Assembly (NCBI GenBank): GCA_963822145.1
Contig: CAWGGG010000001.1
Span: 558,001 to 622,000 of the forward strand
Origin: UBA5072 sp963822145
GTDB lineage: Bacteria > Bacteroidota > Bacteroidia > Bacteroidales > UBA10428
Length of the DNA: 64,000 nt
Direction of reading: 5' to 3'
Below, in pieces: positions 45,159 through 53,500 of this stretch (its first letter is position 1; each line of letters starts with the position of its first letter). The notes under the pieces were generated by a model. The model saw nothing but the letters and a program-made list of their open reading frames with translations. It was not told the origin of the DNA and ran no database searches. A program made the translations under genes and the position numbers.

Positions 45159-46511
45159 TTAACTCTTCAGGCTTTTTGTAGCTTCATCCCAGAAAACCTG
45201 TTTCTGGCGGAAATAAGATTCGTTAGCCATGTGACAGGCAATGGCAGCATGATTGCCAAATACAGCATCCTGTGACACGGATTTGCGCGATTTAACCGCT
45301 TCAAAGAAATTGAACAGGTGCGGAACCATGTCGTCGTAATCATGTCCGCGCCAGGTAGTCTGGTCAAACAAGGGTTCCTTTCCCACCTTGGGTGCATTTT
45401 CCGCTTTCCACTTTCTGAAATACTCATCACGCATAGCCTGCGGAAATCCGGAAACATAATAACTGGGGGCCATGTCGATGCCTGGCTGCGGGTTAAGCTG
45501 CATCCCGAATTCCTGAAGATCCAGGTATCCCTTGGGTCCATAGAACCTGGCCAGTTCAGTGGATTCTGTTCCCAGGCCCAGCCTGACGTAAACCGGAACT
45601 CCATGGAAATCAAAAAGTACAAGATGGAGATCAGGCATGTTGCGGCCGTCCTTCCAGCGATAAATACCGCCAAGCGACTGAGCGGAACGGGGTATCTCAT
45701 TCCAGCCCAGGGTATACATCATACCGCTGATCAGATGTACCATAAGGTCGCCTCCCACACCAGTACCATATTCTTTCCAGCAACGCCAGCGGGCGAAATG
45801 CAGGGGATTGAACGGGATCTTCGGGGCAGTGCCCAGCCAGGTTTCCCAATCCAGCGTGGTAGGTGAAAGATCTGTCGGAGGCGGATACTGCCAGGCTCCT
45901 GTTGGGTCGTTTCGCCCCAGCGAGAGTTCAACATGCTCCACTTCGCCGATAGCTCCGCCTTTGTAAAGCTCATTGGCCTTCTGGCACAATACCGAACTGG
46001 TACGCTGGGAACCGATCTGAACGATGCGGTTGTTCTTTTTAGCGGCATCCACCATCTCAAAGCCATCGGCAATGCTATGCGACATAGGCTTTTCACAGTA
46101 GATATCCTTGCCGGCATTGCAGGCATCCACCACCACTTTCTTGTGCCAGTGATCGGGTACTGCTGCAACAATACAATCAATATCCTTGCGTTCGAGCAGA
46201 TCCTGGTAACGGCGTGTGGTGAAAAGGCCTGTATTACCCGTAATTTCCTTGGCAAGGGTATGCCGGCCGTCATAAAGATCTGCGGCGCCGACACATTCCA
46301 TGCCCGGAAGCGAAAGTGCCCCGGCCAGCAGTCCTGAACCCTGCATACCAATACCAATGATTCCAAAACGCATGCGATCACTCGGTGCGACCTGCCGGGT
46401 CGGATTAACCGCCGGATGGGCATCCAGCTGAATGGTTTTTGCGGTAAGCAGCCCCCCGGTAGCCATTGCACCGGTCTGCAGGAATTTTCTGCGTGATAAT
46501 TCTTTGTTCAT
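45159..46511 (-). CDS. Tat-type Gfo/Idh/MocA family oxidoreductase
   Basis: 450 aa. The twin-arginine leader SRRKFLQTGAMATGG (6-20) precedes a Rossmann loop GIGMQGSG (53-60). DHWH is at 120-123 and EKP at 140-142, and a C-terminal sheet domain contains the CWKEYGTGVGGDLMVH stretch. Last gene of a four-gene operon after the nucleoside hydrolase, ADP-ribosylglycohydrolase and DUF1080 genes; it is 37 bp after the DUF1080 gene. Likely a periplasmic NAD(P)-bound sugar or glycoside oxidoreductase. The substrate is not evident. Confidence 0.88.
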   Translation of the reverse strand: MNKELSRRKFLQTGAMATGGLLTAKTIQLDAHPAVNPTRQVAPSDRMRFGIIGIGMQGSGLLAGALSLPGMECVGAADLYDGRHTLAKEITGNTGLFTTRRYQDLLERKDIDCIVAAVPDHWHKKVVVDACNAGKDIYCEKPMSHSIADGFEMVDAAKKNNRIVQIGSQRTSSVLCQKANELYKGGAIGEVEHVELSLGRNDPTGAWQYPPPTDLSPTTLDWETWLGTAPKIPFNPLHFARWRCWKEYGTGVGGDLMVHLISGMMYTLGWNEIPRSAQSLGGIYRWKDGRNMPDLHLVLFDFHGVPVYVRLGLGTESTELARFYGPKGYLDLQEFGMQLNPQPGIDMAPSYYVSGFPQAMRDEYFRKWKAENAPKVGKEPLFDQTTWRGHDYDDMVPHLFNFFEAVKSRKSVSQDAVFGNHAAIACHMANESYFRQKQVFWDEATKSLKS

Positions 46512-46548
46512 ATCTTTAAGTTTTAACGCTATTCATGACAGGGAATAA

Positions 46549-47274
46549 CTACTTTATAAGCGGTTTCATGGCGACTTTCCTGAAGAACACAACATCCTCC
46601 TTGCTGTGGTTCTGCAGACCAAAATAACCTGAATCAGGCCTCGGGCCGCGCTGAGGTTCGAAATCGAATTTGCGTTCAGGGACAGGATCTCCTTCTGTGA
46701 AATCGGTAACTTTTACCCCGTTTACAAACACGATGGTGCGCGGACCGTCGAGGGTAATTTCAGTAGTATTCCACTCAGGGCCAGGTTTTCCGGGCTTTGC
46801 CAGGGGTTTAGTAAGGGAATAGATCGCTCCCGTGTAATGGTAATCATCTTCTTGTGACAGCTCGGGCATGTTGTCGATCTGCACTTCATACCCATAATTG
46901 ACAGGCATCCATTCTTCCCTGGGCTCTATAGGTATTTTAATGAAAATCCCTGAATTGCTGTTTTCCTTTTGCATCTGCCATTCAACGTGCAGAACACAAT
47001 TGCCAACCTTGCCAGCCGTCCAGTATAACAATCCCATTCCGCCCTGTGTTTTTATAAGGCCGTCTTCAGCAATCAGATCACCGGGTCCGACATGCTTCCA
47101 ACCCGTAAGGTCCGTTCCGTTAAACAACTGTTTCCAACCGGTATCAAGTACCGCCTTCACAGGCTCGCCTGGGACAGCAGTTTTTTCCTGAGTTGCTGTG
47201 TTGCAGGCAGTCAGCATCAGCAACAGACTTCCGGTCATTATCATAACCGGGAAATAAAGATGTAATTTTTTCAT
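46549..47274 (-). CDS. DUF1080 (3-keto-disaccharide hydrolase fold) lipoprotein
   Basis: 241 aa. The lipobox LTAC puts the lipid cysteine at residue 24. The DUF1080 jelly-roll starts GWKQLFNGTDLTGWK (47-61) and contains VEWQMQKENSNSGIFIK and TEITLDGPRTIVFVNGVKV. The family belongs to the concanavalin-like lectin/glucanase fold. Members linked to Gfo/Idh enzymes act on 3-keto-glycosides after C3 oxidation. Here it lies between an ADP-ribosylglycohydrolase-family gene and a Gfo/Idh gene on one strand, which suits that role. Confidence 0.85.
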   Translation of the reverse strand: MKKLHLYFPVMIMTGSLLLMLTACNTATQEKTAVPGEPVKAVLDTGWKQLFNGTDLTGWKHVGPGDLIAEDGLIKTQGGMGLLYWTAGKVGNCVLHVEWQMQKENSNSGIFIKIPIEPREEWMPVNYGYEVQIDNMPELSQEDDYHYTGAIYSLTKPLAKPGKPGPEWNTTEITLDGPRTIVFVNGVKVTDFTEGDPVPERKFDFEPQRGPRPDSGYFGLQNHSKEDVVFFRKVAMKPLIK

Positions 47275-47343
47275 AATGGATTTTTTTAATGAATCAAAAA
47301 ATAATGTATAGGTGCTTGAAAAATATAGTATGCAGTCATGTTA

Positions 47344-48954
47344 TTATTGAAAGCTGAACGTCACCTGTTCGCTTTTCTTTGGTGATGTTTTAAATATCAG
47401 GGCTCCCATTATGTATATATTTGTACCGGCCGATTCTGGCCGCTTTTCACCACGGACAATTACTTTGACCGTATGCGTGCCCGGTTGTAGTCCAAAGACA
47501 TGCCAGAGGTTCATATCCATATGTTCCTGGCTGCTCCAGAAAAAGTAGGAATCGATGGTACTGTGCAGTTTATCGTCAAGGTAAATGTCAGCTTTCCCGC
47601 CATCCTTTACCCAGTTGCCCATTAAAGTTATGCCGGTGCCATTGAAGGCTAGCGCAGCGAGATCACCTGCCTTATCTGAATACTTGGATTGCTCCCGGAC
47701 ACTTTCCCCTGAAGGAAGTGATAAAGTCTTCCAGTTCCCTGTAAATCGCCAGGATGTCCCGTCAAAAACGGAGATTCTTCGATCGAATACCAGGTTCGGA
47801 AAAGCAACTTCCAGGGGAGGAGCCAACGGTTCCTGCTTTTTGATCTTCACGGCGTCATCGGTTATTTCACCGCCACCTTTCCGGATAAATTCCAGCGCAT
47901 AGGCATAGGTACTTTCCACTGCCTTGTTGAAAGTATAATTGGTGTTGATGAAGGTGGAATCAGCAATAGCATTAATGCCGGTTTTCATATTTTCAGGAAG
48001 ACTGCTGAATCCCTTTATTACTCCCAGTACCGCCATGGCATTGGACGGGTTGCAATCGGAATCCTGTCCGCAACGGGTGGCAATCTCCATGGTTTTCATC
48101 GGATCCCCGTCTCCGTAAAGCAGTCCCATTACTATGTAAGCACCGTTGAGTTTTGCATCGATATTGAAAGTACTTCCGGCACCGCAGATATCCTCTTCGC
48201 CCCACTTGACTTCCAGCTCTTTCCAGGCAGCGTTCCAGTCATCCGGATAATGCTGGTGCAGCAACATCACGTCTTTGATAATTCTGGCATAGTCGCTTTC
48301 TGCGGGTATCGATTTCAGCGCATTTTCAATGATCACAGGAATGTCGCTTCTGAAAAAGGCTTCCGCATATAAAGCTGCTACGAAGATGCCGCCATAAACA
48401 CCATCCCCATAATTCATGATGTGACCGATCTTATCCCCAAGCGTAACTGCCTCCTGCGGCATACCGGGACACATGAATCCGATATAATCTGATTCAATCT
48501 GAAAATCGATGTCATCGGCATGAAAATTATACTCAGGACTTCCCGAGGCCGGCGGAAAGATACTGTCATAATAGTTCTTCCTCGCCTGCACATTGGCATG
48601 CCATAACATATAGCCTGCCTTGGCAAACATCTCCTGGAACTTCTTTGCCGGAGCATCGACGCCATATTGATCCATCGTCATGAGAAAAGTCAGCTGCACA
48701 TAGAGGTCATCCTGCCAGATGCTCCCCTTAATATCAGCCGGAACCCAGCCAATGCTGTCGTCGTAGGTACTGCCCTGGGCCCTGAATTCGGTGGGAGCGC
48801 CATAGGTAACACCGATCATTTTTCCGGCCCAGCCGCCGGCGATCTTGTCTTTCAAAACTTCGGTATTCAGTGTAAGATATTCCTCAGCGGGCCTTTTACA
48901 AGACCATCCTGCAAATACCAAAAGGATCAGGCTAATGCCTGTCAGTTTTTTCAT
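47344..48954 (-). CDS. ADP-ribosylglycohydrolase-family lipoprotein with C-terminal beta-sandwich
   Basis: 536 aa. The lipobox AGWSC has Cys19. The ADP-ribosylglycohydrolase fold spans about 30-370: GGWAGKMIGVTYG (40-52), YDDSIGW (64-70), QDDLYVQLT (81-89), and the metal-binding GQDSDCNPSNAMAVLG (296-311). Residues about 395-530 form an added beta-sandwich (FTGNWKTLSLPSGE, GNWVKDGGKADIYLDD, LQPGTHTVKVIVRG) like carbohydrate-binding modules. Cytoplasmic members cleave ADP-ribose bonds. An exported, module-bearing member more likely acts on a glycan or nucleoside-like N-glycoside. It lies 18 bp after the nucleoside hydrolase gene. Confidence 0.85.
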   Translation of the reverse strand: MKKLTGISLILLVFAGWSCKRPAEEYLTLNTEVLKDKIAGGWAGKMIGVTYGAPTEFRAQGSTYDDSIGWVPADIKGSIWQDDLYVQLTFLMTMDQYGVDAPAKKFQEMFAKAGYMLWHANVQARKNYYDSIFPPASGSPEYNFHADDIDFQIESDYIGFMCPGMPQEAVTLGDKIGHIMNYGDGVYGGIFVAALYAEAFFRSDIPVIIENALKSIPAESDYARIIKDVMLLHQHYPDDWNAAWKELEVKWGEEDICGAGSTFNIDAKLNGAYIVMGLLYGDGDPMKTMEIATRCGQDSDCNPSNAMAVLGVIKGFSSLPENMKTGINAIADSTFINTNYTFNKAVESTYAYALEFIRKGGGEITDDAVKIKKQEPLAPPLEVAFPNLVFDRRISVFDGTSWRFTGNWKTLSLPSGESVREQSKYSDKAGDLAALAFNGTGITLMGNWVKDGGKADIYLDDKLHSTIDSYFFWSSQEHMDMNLWHVFGLQPGTHTVKVIVRGEKRPESAGTNIYIMGALIFKTSPKKSEQVTFSFQ

Positions 48955-48972
48955 CTGGGTTGAAATTTTAGT

Positions 48973-49989
48973 TTAAGGTTGTATTTCCGTATTATTTTTC
49001 ATGGGAATATGCATCATCCTGTCCTCAATAAACAGGCTCATGGCATCAACCGACATGGACTGAACCACATAGGTATGCCTTCCCTTTTCATTTTTTATCC
49101 ATCCATTGGTGCCATCGGGTCTGATGGTTATTGTTCCCGGCACCGCGGTGAAGAAACCTTCCGTTCCATAAACAGCAATCAGCACTGCTGTCTGATCCCA
49201 GCTCATCCTTCCGTTCTGATCTTCCTGTGTCTGCGACATGCTGATCCGATAAACCTCCTTAACAGGATTATCGGCAACACGTGATACGATCAGATTCAAC
49301 CCGGTATGTATTTTTGATCCTATCTCATATCCGGTGAAGACAATGGGTCCGGGCCAGTTTTCAAAAACATATTGAGAAGCCGCAGAATCTATGTGAATAT
49401 TAAATTCCTTCCCCTCAGGAAACCACCCGGCCATGGAAACCAGTTTCTTCACTTTTCTGGAAACAAGATCCATTCCGGTAAGTGGGCAAATACTGTCGGG
49501 CTGCGAACGAAGCAGATTGGCGAGATTGGTGAGAAACCCCACTGTTACGAGGGTTACACTGCCATCGGGCTGGGCATTGAGCGTTTTCCTGTACACATTC
49601 ACAGCATCCGGCAGGTCGGCTGTGGATTGAACCTTGTGTGGGAATCTGGCCACCAGGCTGTCGGGCCAATGCTGCCATGCACCAAGGTCTGCCGCATTCC
49701 CCTTCGGTGCCCCCAGGGAAAGTTCCGGTCTGCCATAATAAGTGTTCACAATGTCAATACACGGACCCGCCAGGGGATGTTTATTGCTGGAGCAAATGGC
49801 CAGAATCTCCGCCTTACCGCTATCGGCCATGGCGTGCAAAAAGGCCAGCGCTCCCACATCATCGTAATCCGGGCCGAAATCGGTGTCGAAAATGATCTTT
49901 ACGGGTTGCTGCTCTCCGGGGATGGTTTTACATCCTGAAAAAGCAAGGGCAAACAACAGCATCAGCATAAAAATGCTACAGGATCTCAT
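48973..49989 (-). CDS. Nucleoside hydrolase-family lipoprotein
   Basis: 338 aa. The lipobox FSGC puts the lipid cysteine at residue 20, so the enzyme is exported. The calcium-binding signature DTDFGPDYDD is at 35-44, followed by VNTYYGRPELSLGAP and TLVTVGFLTNLANLL, all typical of the inosine-uridine nucleoside hydrolase fold. This family splits the N-glycosidic bond of ribonucleosides. First gene of the operon whose other members are also exported. The conserved active-site histidine is not obvious to me, so the exact substrate is open. Confidence 0.85.
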   Translation of the reverse strand: MRSCSIFMLMLLFALAFSGCKTIPGEQQPVKIIFDTDFGPDYDDVGALAFLHAMADSGKAEILAICSSNKHPLAGPCIDIVNTYYGRPELSLGAPKGNAADLGAWQHWPDSLVARFPHKVQSTADLPDAVNVYRKTLNAQPDGSVTLVTVGFLTNLANLLRSQPDSICPLTGMDLVSRKVKKLVSMAGWFPEGKEFNIHIDSAASQYVFENWPGPIVFTGYEIGSKIHTGLNLIVSRVADNPVKEVYRISMSQTQEDQNGRMSWDQTAVLIAVYGTEGFFTAVPGTITIRPDGTNGWIKNEKGRHTYVVQSMSVDAMSLFIEDRMMHIPMKNNTEIQP

Positions 49990-50162
49990 GTCTCGTCTAA
50001 ATAAATGTTTCTCCCTAAAGGTAAAAATATATTTTGAAAAAAATCAACGGCTTTGTCAGCCGATCAGATCATAAGGTTACGATCAACTTTCATATTAATA
50101 AAAACTTCACTACATTTAGGGGATCTGAATCACCTGTTTTTGTCCAGTAAGTAAATTACCCT

Positions 50163-51074
50163 ATGGATGTTATCGAACTCCGGCAAATCACAAAAAGGTT
50201 TGGAACGGTAACTGCAGTAAATGAGCTCGACCTGAAAGTACCGGCGGGAACGATTTATGGCTTTATCGGCCCCAACGGTTCCGGTAAAACAACTACCATC
50301 AGGATGATTATGAATATCCTTTACCCCGACGAGGGAACCATCCTGCTTTTTGGCCGGAAACATAAGAATCAGCGTCTGGACCATGTGGGTTACCTCCCCG
50401 AAGAGAGAGGATTGTATAAAAAGATGAAGGTATTTGATGTCCTGAAATTCCATGGGGACCTGAAAAACGCGAAAAACCTGAAACAGGAGATCCAAGGCTG
50501 GTTAAAGAAGCTCGACCTGTCCGATTGGGCAGATAAAAAGGTCGAAACCCTCAGCAAGGGCATGAGTCAGAAATTGCAATTCATTGCCACCGTAATAGAC
50601 AGGCCTGAGATTATTATCCTGGACGAGCCCTTCAGTGGACTTGACCCGGTAAACTCCGAAATACTCAGAGACGCCCTGCTTGAATTGCAGCAGAATGGCA
50701 CCACCATTATTTTCAGCACTCATGACATGAACATGGCGGAAAAAATGTGCGATTATATTTTCATGATCCATAAAGGCAGAAAAGTTCTTGATGGCACCCT
50801 GGATGCTATTCAGGATCAATTCGGCATGGATACGATCCGGATCCAGACTGAAATGGGAATCCATGCCCTGGATAAGCTGAACGGCATTGAAAAAATCAAT
50901 GATTTCGGACAGATTCAGGAAATCAGATTGAGTCCTGATACCGATTCACAAACCATTCTTGCTGCAGTGATGGAGAAATCCCGGGTACTTCAATTTGAGG
51001 TTTCCAGACCTTCACTGCATGACATTTTTGTTCGCATAGCAGCCCCCGAAAGAAAGGAGGATACGTATGCATAA
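50163..51074 (+). CDS. ABC transporter ATP-binding protein (NatA-like)
   Basis: 303 aa. Walker A GPNGSGKTT (36-44), signature LSKGMSQ (130-136), Walker B IIILDEP (150-156) and a switch histidine in IIFSTHDMNMAE are all intact. A C-terminal DUF4162-like tail of about 80 residues follows, as in sodium-export (NatA) and related subunits. It overlaps the permease gene by 8 bp. The pair probably exports Na+ or a drug/peptide; the substrate is not visible from sequence. Confidence 0.9.
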   Translation: MDVIELRQITKRFGTVTAVNELDLKVPAGTIYGFIGPNGSGKTTTIRMIMNILYPDEGTILLFGRKHKNQRLDHVGYLPEERGLYKKMKVFDVLKFHGDLKNAKNLKQEIQGWLKKLDLSDWADKKVETLSKGMSQKLQFIATVIDRPEIIILDEPFSGLDPVNSEILRDALLELQQNGTTIIFSTHDMNMAEKMCDYIFMIHKGRKVLDGTLDAIQDQFGMDTIRIQTEMGIHALDKLNGIEKINDFGQIQEIRLSPDTDSQTILAAVMEKSRVLQFEVSRPSLHDIFVRIAAPERKEDTYA

Positions 51075-52383
51075 GTCACTTATAATCGCCTTCAGGGAAT
51101 ATAAGGCTGCGGTCAGGACCAAAAGTTTTATTCTGGGTCTTATTCTGGCGCCTGTTTTAATGGGCGGGGGAATGGCTGCTTTTATGATTTTCAGAAACAA
51201 GGTGGATACCGACGATCTGAGAATTGCTGTCATTGATCATTCAAAACTTGTCCGGGATACCCTCCTGGAAAGGGCAAGGCTTCGCAATGAGGTGGAAATC
51301 TTTAATCAGGAGAATGGAGAAAAGATAAAGCCGGCTTACATTCTTGAATTTACCCAGCCTGATACTTCAGATCCCTTCAAACAGAAGCTGGAACTTTCTG
51401 ACCGGATCAGATCAGGGGAGCTTCATGCCTTTGTTGAAATCGGACCCGCAATACTCCATCCCGATAGCATCCCTGAAAATTCCATAATTCGGTATTATTC
51501 CGAACATGCCTTCCTTGATGATGTCCGTTATTGGTTTTCTGATCCTGTCAACAATTACATCCGTCAGCTCAGAATTGATGAAATGAACCTTAATCCTGAA
51601 CAAACCCGGGATTTATTTTACTGGGTCAACATTGAAGGTTTGGGCCTTGTAGCGATGGACAAAAAAACCGGAAATGTGCAGGATGCGGAAAAATCCAACG
51701 AACTTAAATCATTCCTGGTCCCTTACTTCATGGTTCTGCTTATGTTCATGCTGGTGATGATGAGTGCAATTCCTTTGCTCACTGCTGTTATGGAAGAGAA
51801 AATGGAAAGGATCGCAGAGGTGCTGCTTGCTTCCATCACTCCTTTTCAGTTTATGATGGGTAAAATTCTTGGTAGCATAAGCATTTCGCTTACCATTGCA
51901 GCCATTTATATTGTTGGAGCCATCATCACGATAAATCAGATCGGAATGAGCGATTTGCTGCCCTATCACATTTTAATCTGGTTTTTCATATTTCTCATTC
52001 TATTTGTGATCATGACAGGCTCAGTAATGGCTGCCCTTGGCTCTGCCTGCAATGATAACAAGGATGCACAAAACCTGCAATTCCCGGCCATGTTACCAGT
52101 AATTCTGCCCCTGTTCATTTTGGTGCCCGTTATGCAAAATCCAACAGGCAGCTTATCCACCTGGTTGTCCCTGTTCCCACCCTTCACCCCTACCCTGATG
52201 CTTGTCAGGCTGGCAACACCGGTGACCATTCCAGCCTGGCAACCCTATGCGGGTTTGGCCGGGGTTATTCTGTTTACAGTTCTTTCAGTTTGGATTGGAG
52301 GGAGGATCTTCCGTACAGGCATATTGTTGCAGGGTCAGAAACCAACCCTGTCAAATCTGATCAGGTATGCCTTCAGGGGATAA
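51067..52383 (+). CDS. ABC transporter permease (NatB-like, ABC-2 type)
   Basis: 438 aa. A first helix (about 20-42) and a large extracytoplasmic domain (about 45-210) are followed by five C-terminal helices. Between them lies the NatB-type segment LLTAVMEEKMERIAEVLLAS. It matches ABC-2 exporters of the NatAB class. The start overlaps the ATPase gene by 8 bp, and its end overlaps the convergent alcohol dehydrogenase by 11 bp. Confidence 0.9.
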   Translation: MHKSLIIAFREYKAAVRTKSFILGLILAPVLMGGGMAAFMIFRNKVDTDDLRIAVIDHSKLVRDTLLERARLRNEVEIFNQENGEKIKPAYILEFTQPDTSDPFKQKLELSDRIRSGELHAFVEIGPAILHPDSIPENSIIRYYSEHAFLDDVRYWFSDPVNNYIRQLRIDEMNLNPEQTRDLFYWVNIEGLGLVAMDKKTGNVQDAEKSNELKSFLVPYFMVLLMFMLVMMSAIPLLTAVMEEKMERIAEVLLASITPFQFMMGKILGSISISLTIAAIYIVGAIITINQIGMSDLLPYHILIWFFIFLILFVIMTGSVMAALGSACNDNKDAQNLQFPAMLPVILPLFILVPVMQNPTGSLSTWLSLFPPFTPTLMLVRLATPVTIPAWQPYAGLAGVILFTVLSVWIGGRIFRTGILLQGQKPTLSNLIRYAFRG

Positions 52384-53401
52384 GCAGCACCTTTGCCCCC
52401 TTAATCCTCCGATGCTTGATATCCAGGAGGGCCTGATTGGCCCGGTCAAATGGATACACCTCCACTTCAGGCTTAAGCGGTATTTCGGCGGCCAGCCTGA
52501 TAAAGGACTCAACGTCCATACGCGTAACATTGGCCACACTCTTGATTTCTTTTTCCATCCACAGATGTTCCGGATACTTTATCTTCAGTAAAGAATCCTT
52601 GTCAGCTTCTTCTTTCCGGATGGCATTTACTACAAGCCGTCCGCCCGGTTTCAGACGGGCCAGGGCTTCCACCACAGTTGCCCATACCGGAGTGGTATCA
52701 ATTATACAATCGGGCTGACGCGGTGGCTGGTCCTTAGCATCTCCCGCCCAATGGCATCCCAGCTGCAGAGCAAACTCCCGTTCCGTTTTGCTGCGGGCAA
52801 AAACATATATCTCGGATTGCGGAAACCGGTATTGCGCCAGTTTTACCACCAGGTGGGCAGAAGCGCCAAATCCTGTCAATCCCAGCGTCTTTCCGTTCCG
52901 CATGTTCGAAAGTGCCAGGGAACGGTAACCAATGGCTCCTGCACACAGCAGGGGTGCGGCTTCTGTGTTACTGAATATTTCGGGGATGATGTAAACAAAA
53001 TCTTCGTTTGCCACCATGTATTCGGCATATCCCCCGTTCACATCCCTTCCGGTGGCCAGAAAACGGTCACAAAGGTTCTCTTCCCCGGATCTGCAAAAAC
53101 CGCAACCGCCGCAAGCCGTAAATATCCATGCTACCCCGACACGGTCCCCTTCCCGGATATCCATTCTCGTTCCTAAGTGCTTTTCTATAATACCGATTGC
53201 CTGATGACCCGGAATTACCGGATAATGGGGAGGGGGCGTTCGGCCTTCGATTTCGTCGACCTCAGTGTGGCATACGCCACAGGCTTTAATTTTCAGCAAC
53301 AACTGTCCCTTTTGCGGTTTTGGCATTGGAAGATCCCCCCATTTCAGGGGTTGGCTTTCAATGGAAAGATCACTGATCCGGTCAATCATCCATGATTTCA
53401 T
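52373..53401 (-). CDS. Zinc-dependent alcohol dehydrogenase (medium-chain)
   Basis: 342 aa. Catalytic zinc ligands: Cys44 in GVCHTE and His66 in GHQAIG. Structural zinc cysteines: Cys97, Cys100, Cys103 and Cys111 (ACGGCGFCRSGEENLC). The Rossmann loop is GLTGFGASAHL. Belongs to the bacterial AdhA/AdhP-like type that oxidises primary alcohols or reduces aldehydes with NAD(P). It overlaps the convergent permease gene by 11 bp at the 3' ends and is divergent from the MATE gene. Confidence 0.92.
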   Translation of the reverse strand: MKSWMIDRISDLSIESQPLKWGDLPMPKPQKGQLLLKIKACGVCHTEVDEIEGRTPPPHYPVIPGHQAIGIIEKHLGTRMDIREGDRVGVAWIFTACGGCGFCRSGEENLCDRFLATGRDVNGGYAEYMVANEDFVYIIPEIFSNTEAAPLLCAGAIGYRSLALSNMRNGKTLGLTGFGASAHLVVKLAQYRFPQSEIYVFARSKTEREFALQLGCHWAGDAKDQPPRQPDCIIDTTPVWATVVEALARLKPGGRLVVNAIRKEEADKDSLLKIKYPEHLWMEKEIKSVANVTRMDVESFIRLAAEIPLKPEVEVYPFDRANQALLDIKHRRIKGAKVLLIP

Positions 53402-53500
53402 GCTAAAAAGTTATGAAAAAATTTGAATCCGATCACATGCCGTGGTCCCCTAATTTATGGTGCAAAAAACAACGGATCAGAAAAATTGCTTCTTTTGCAT

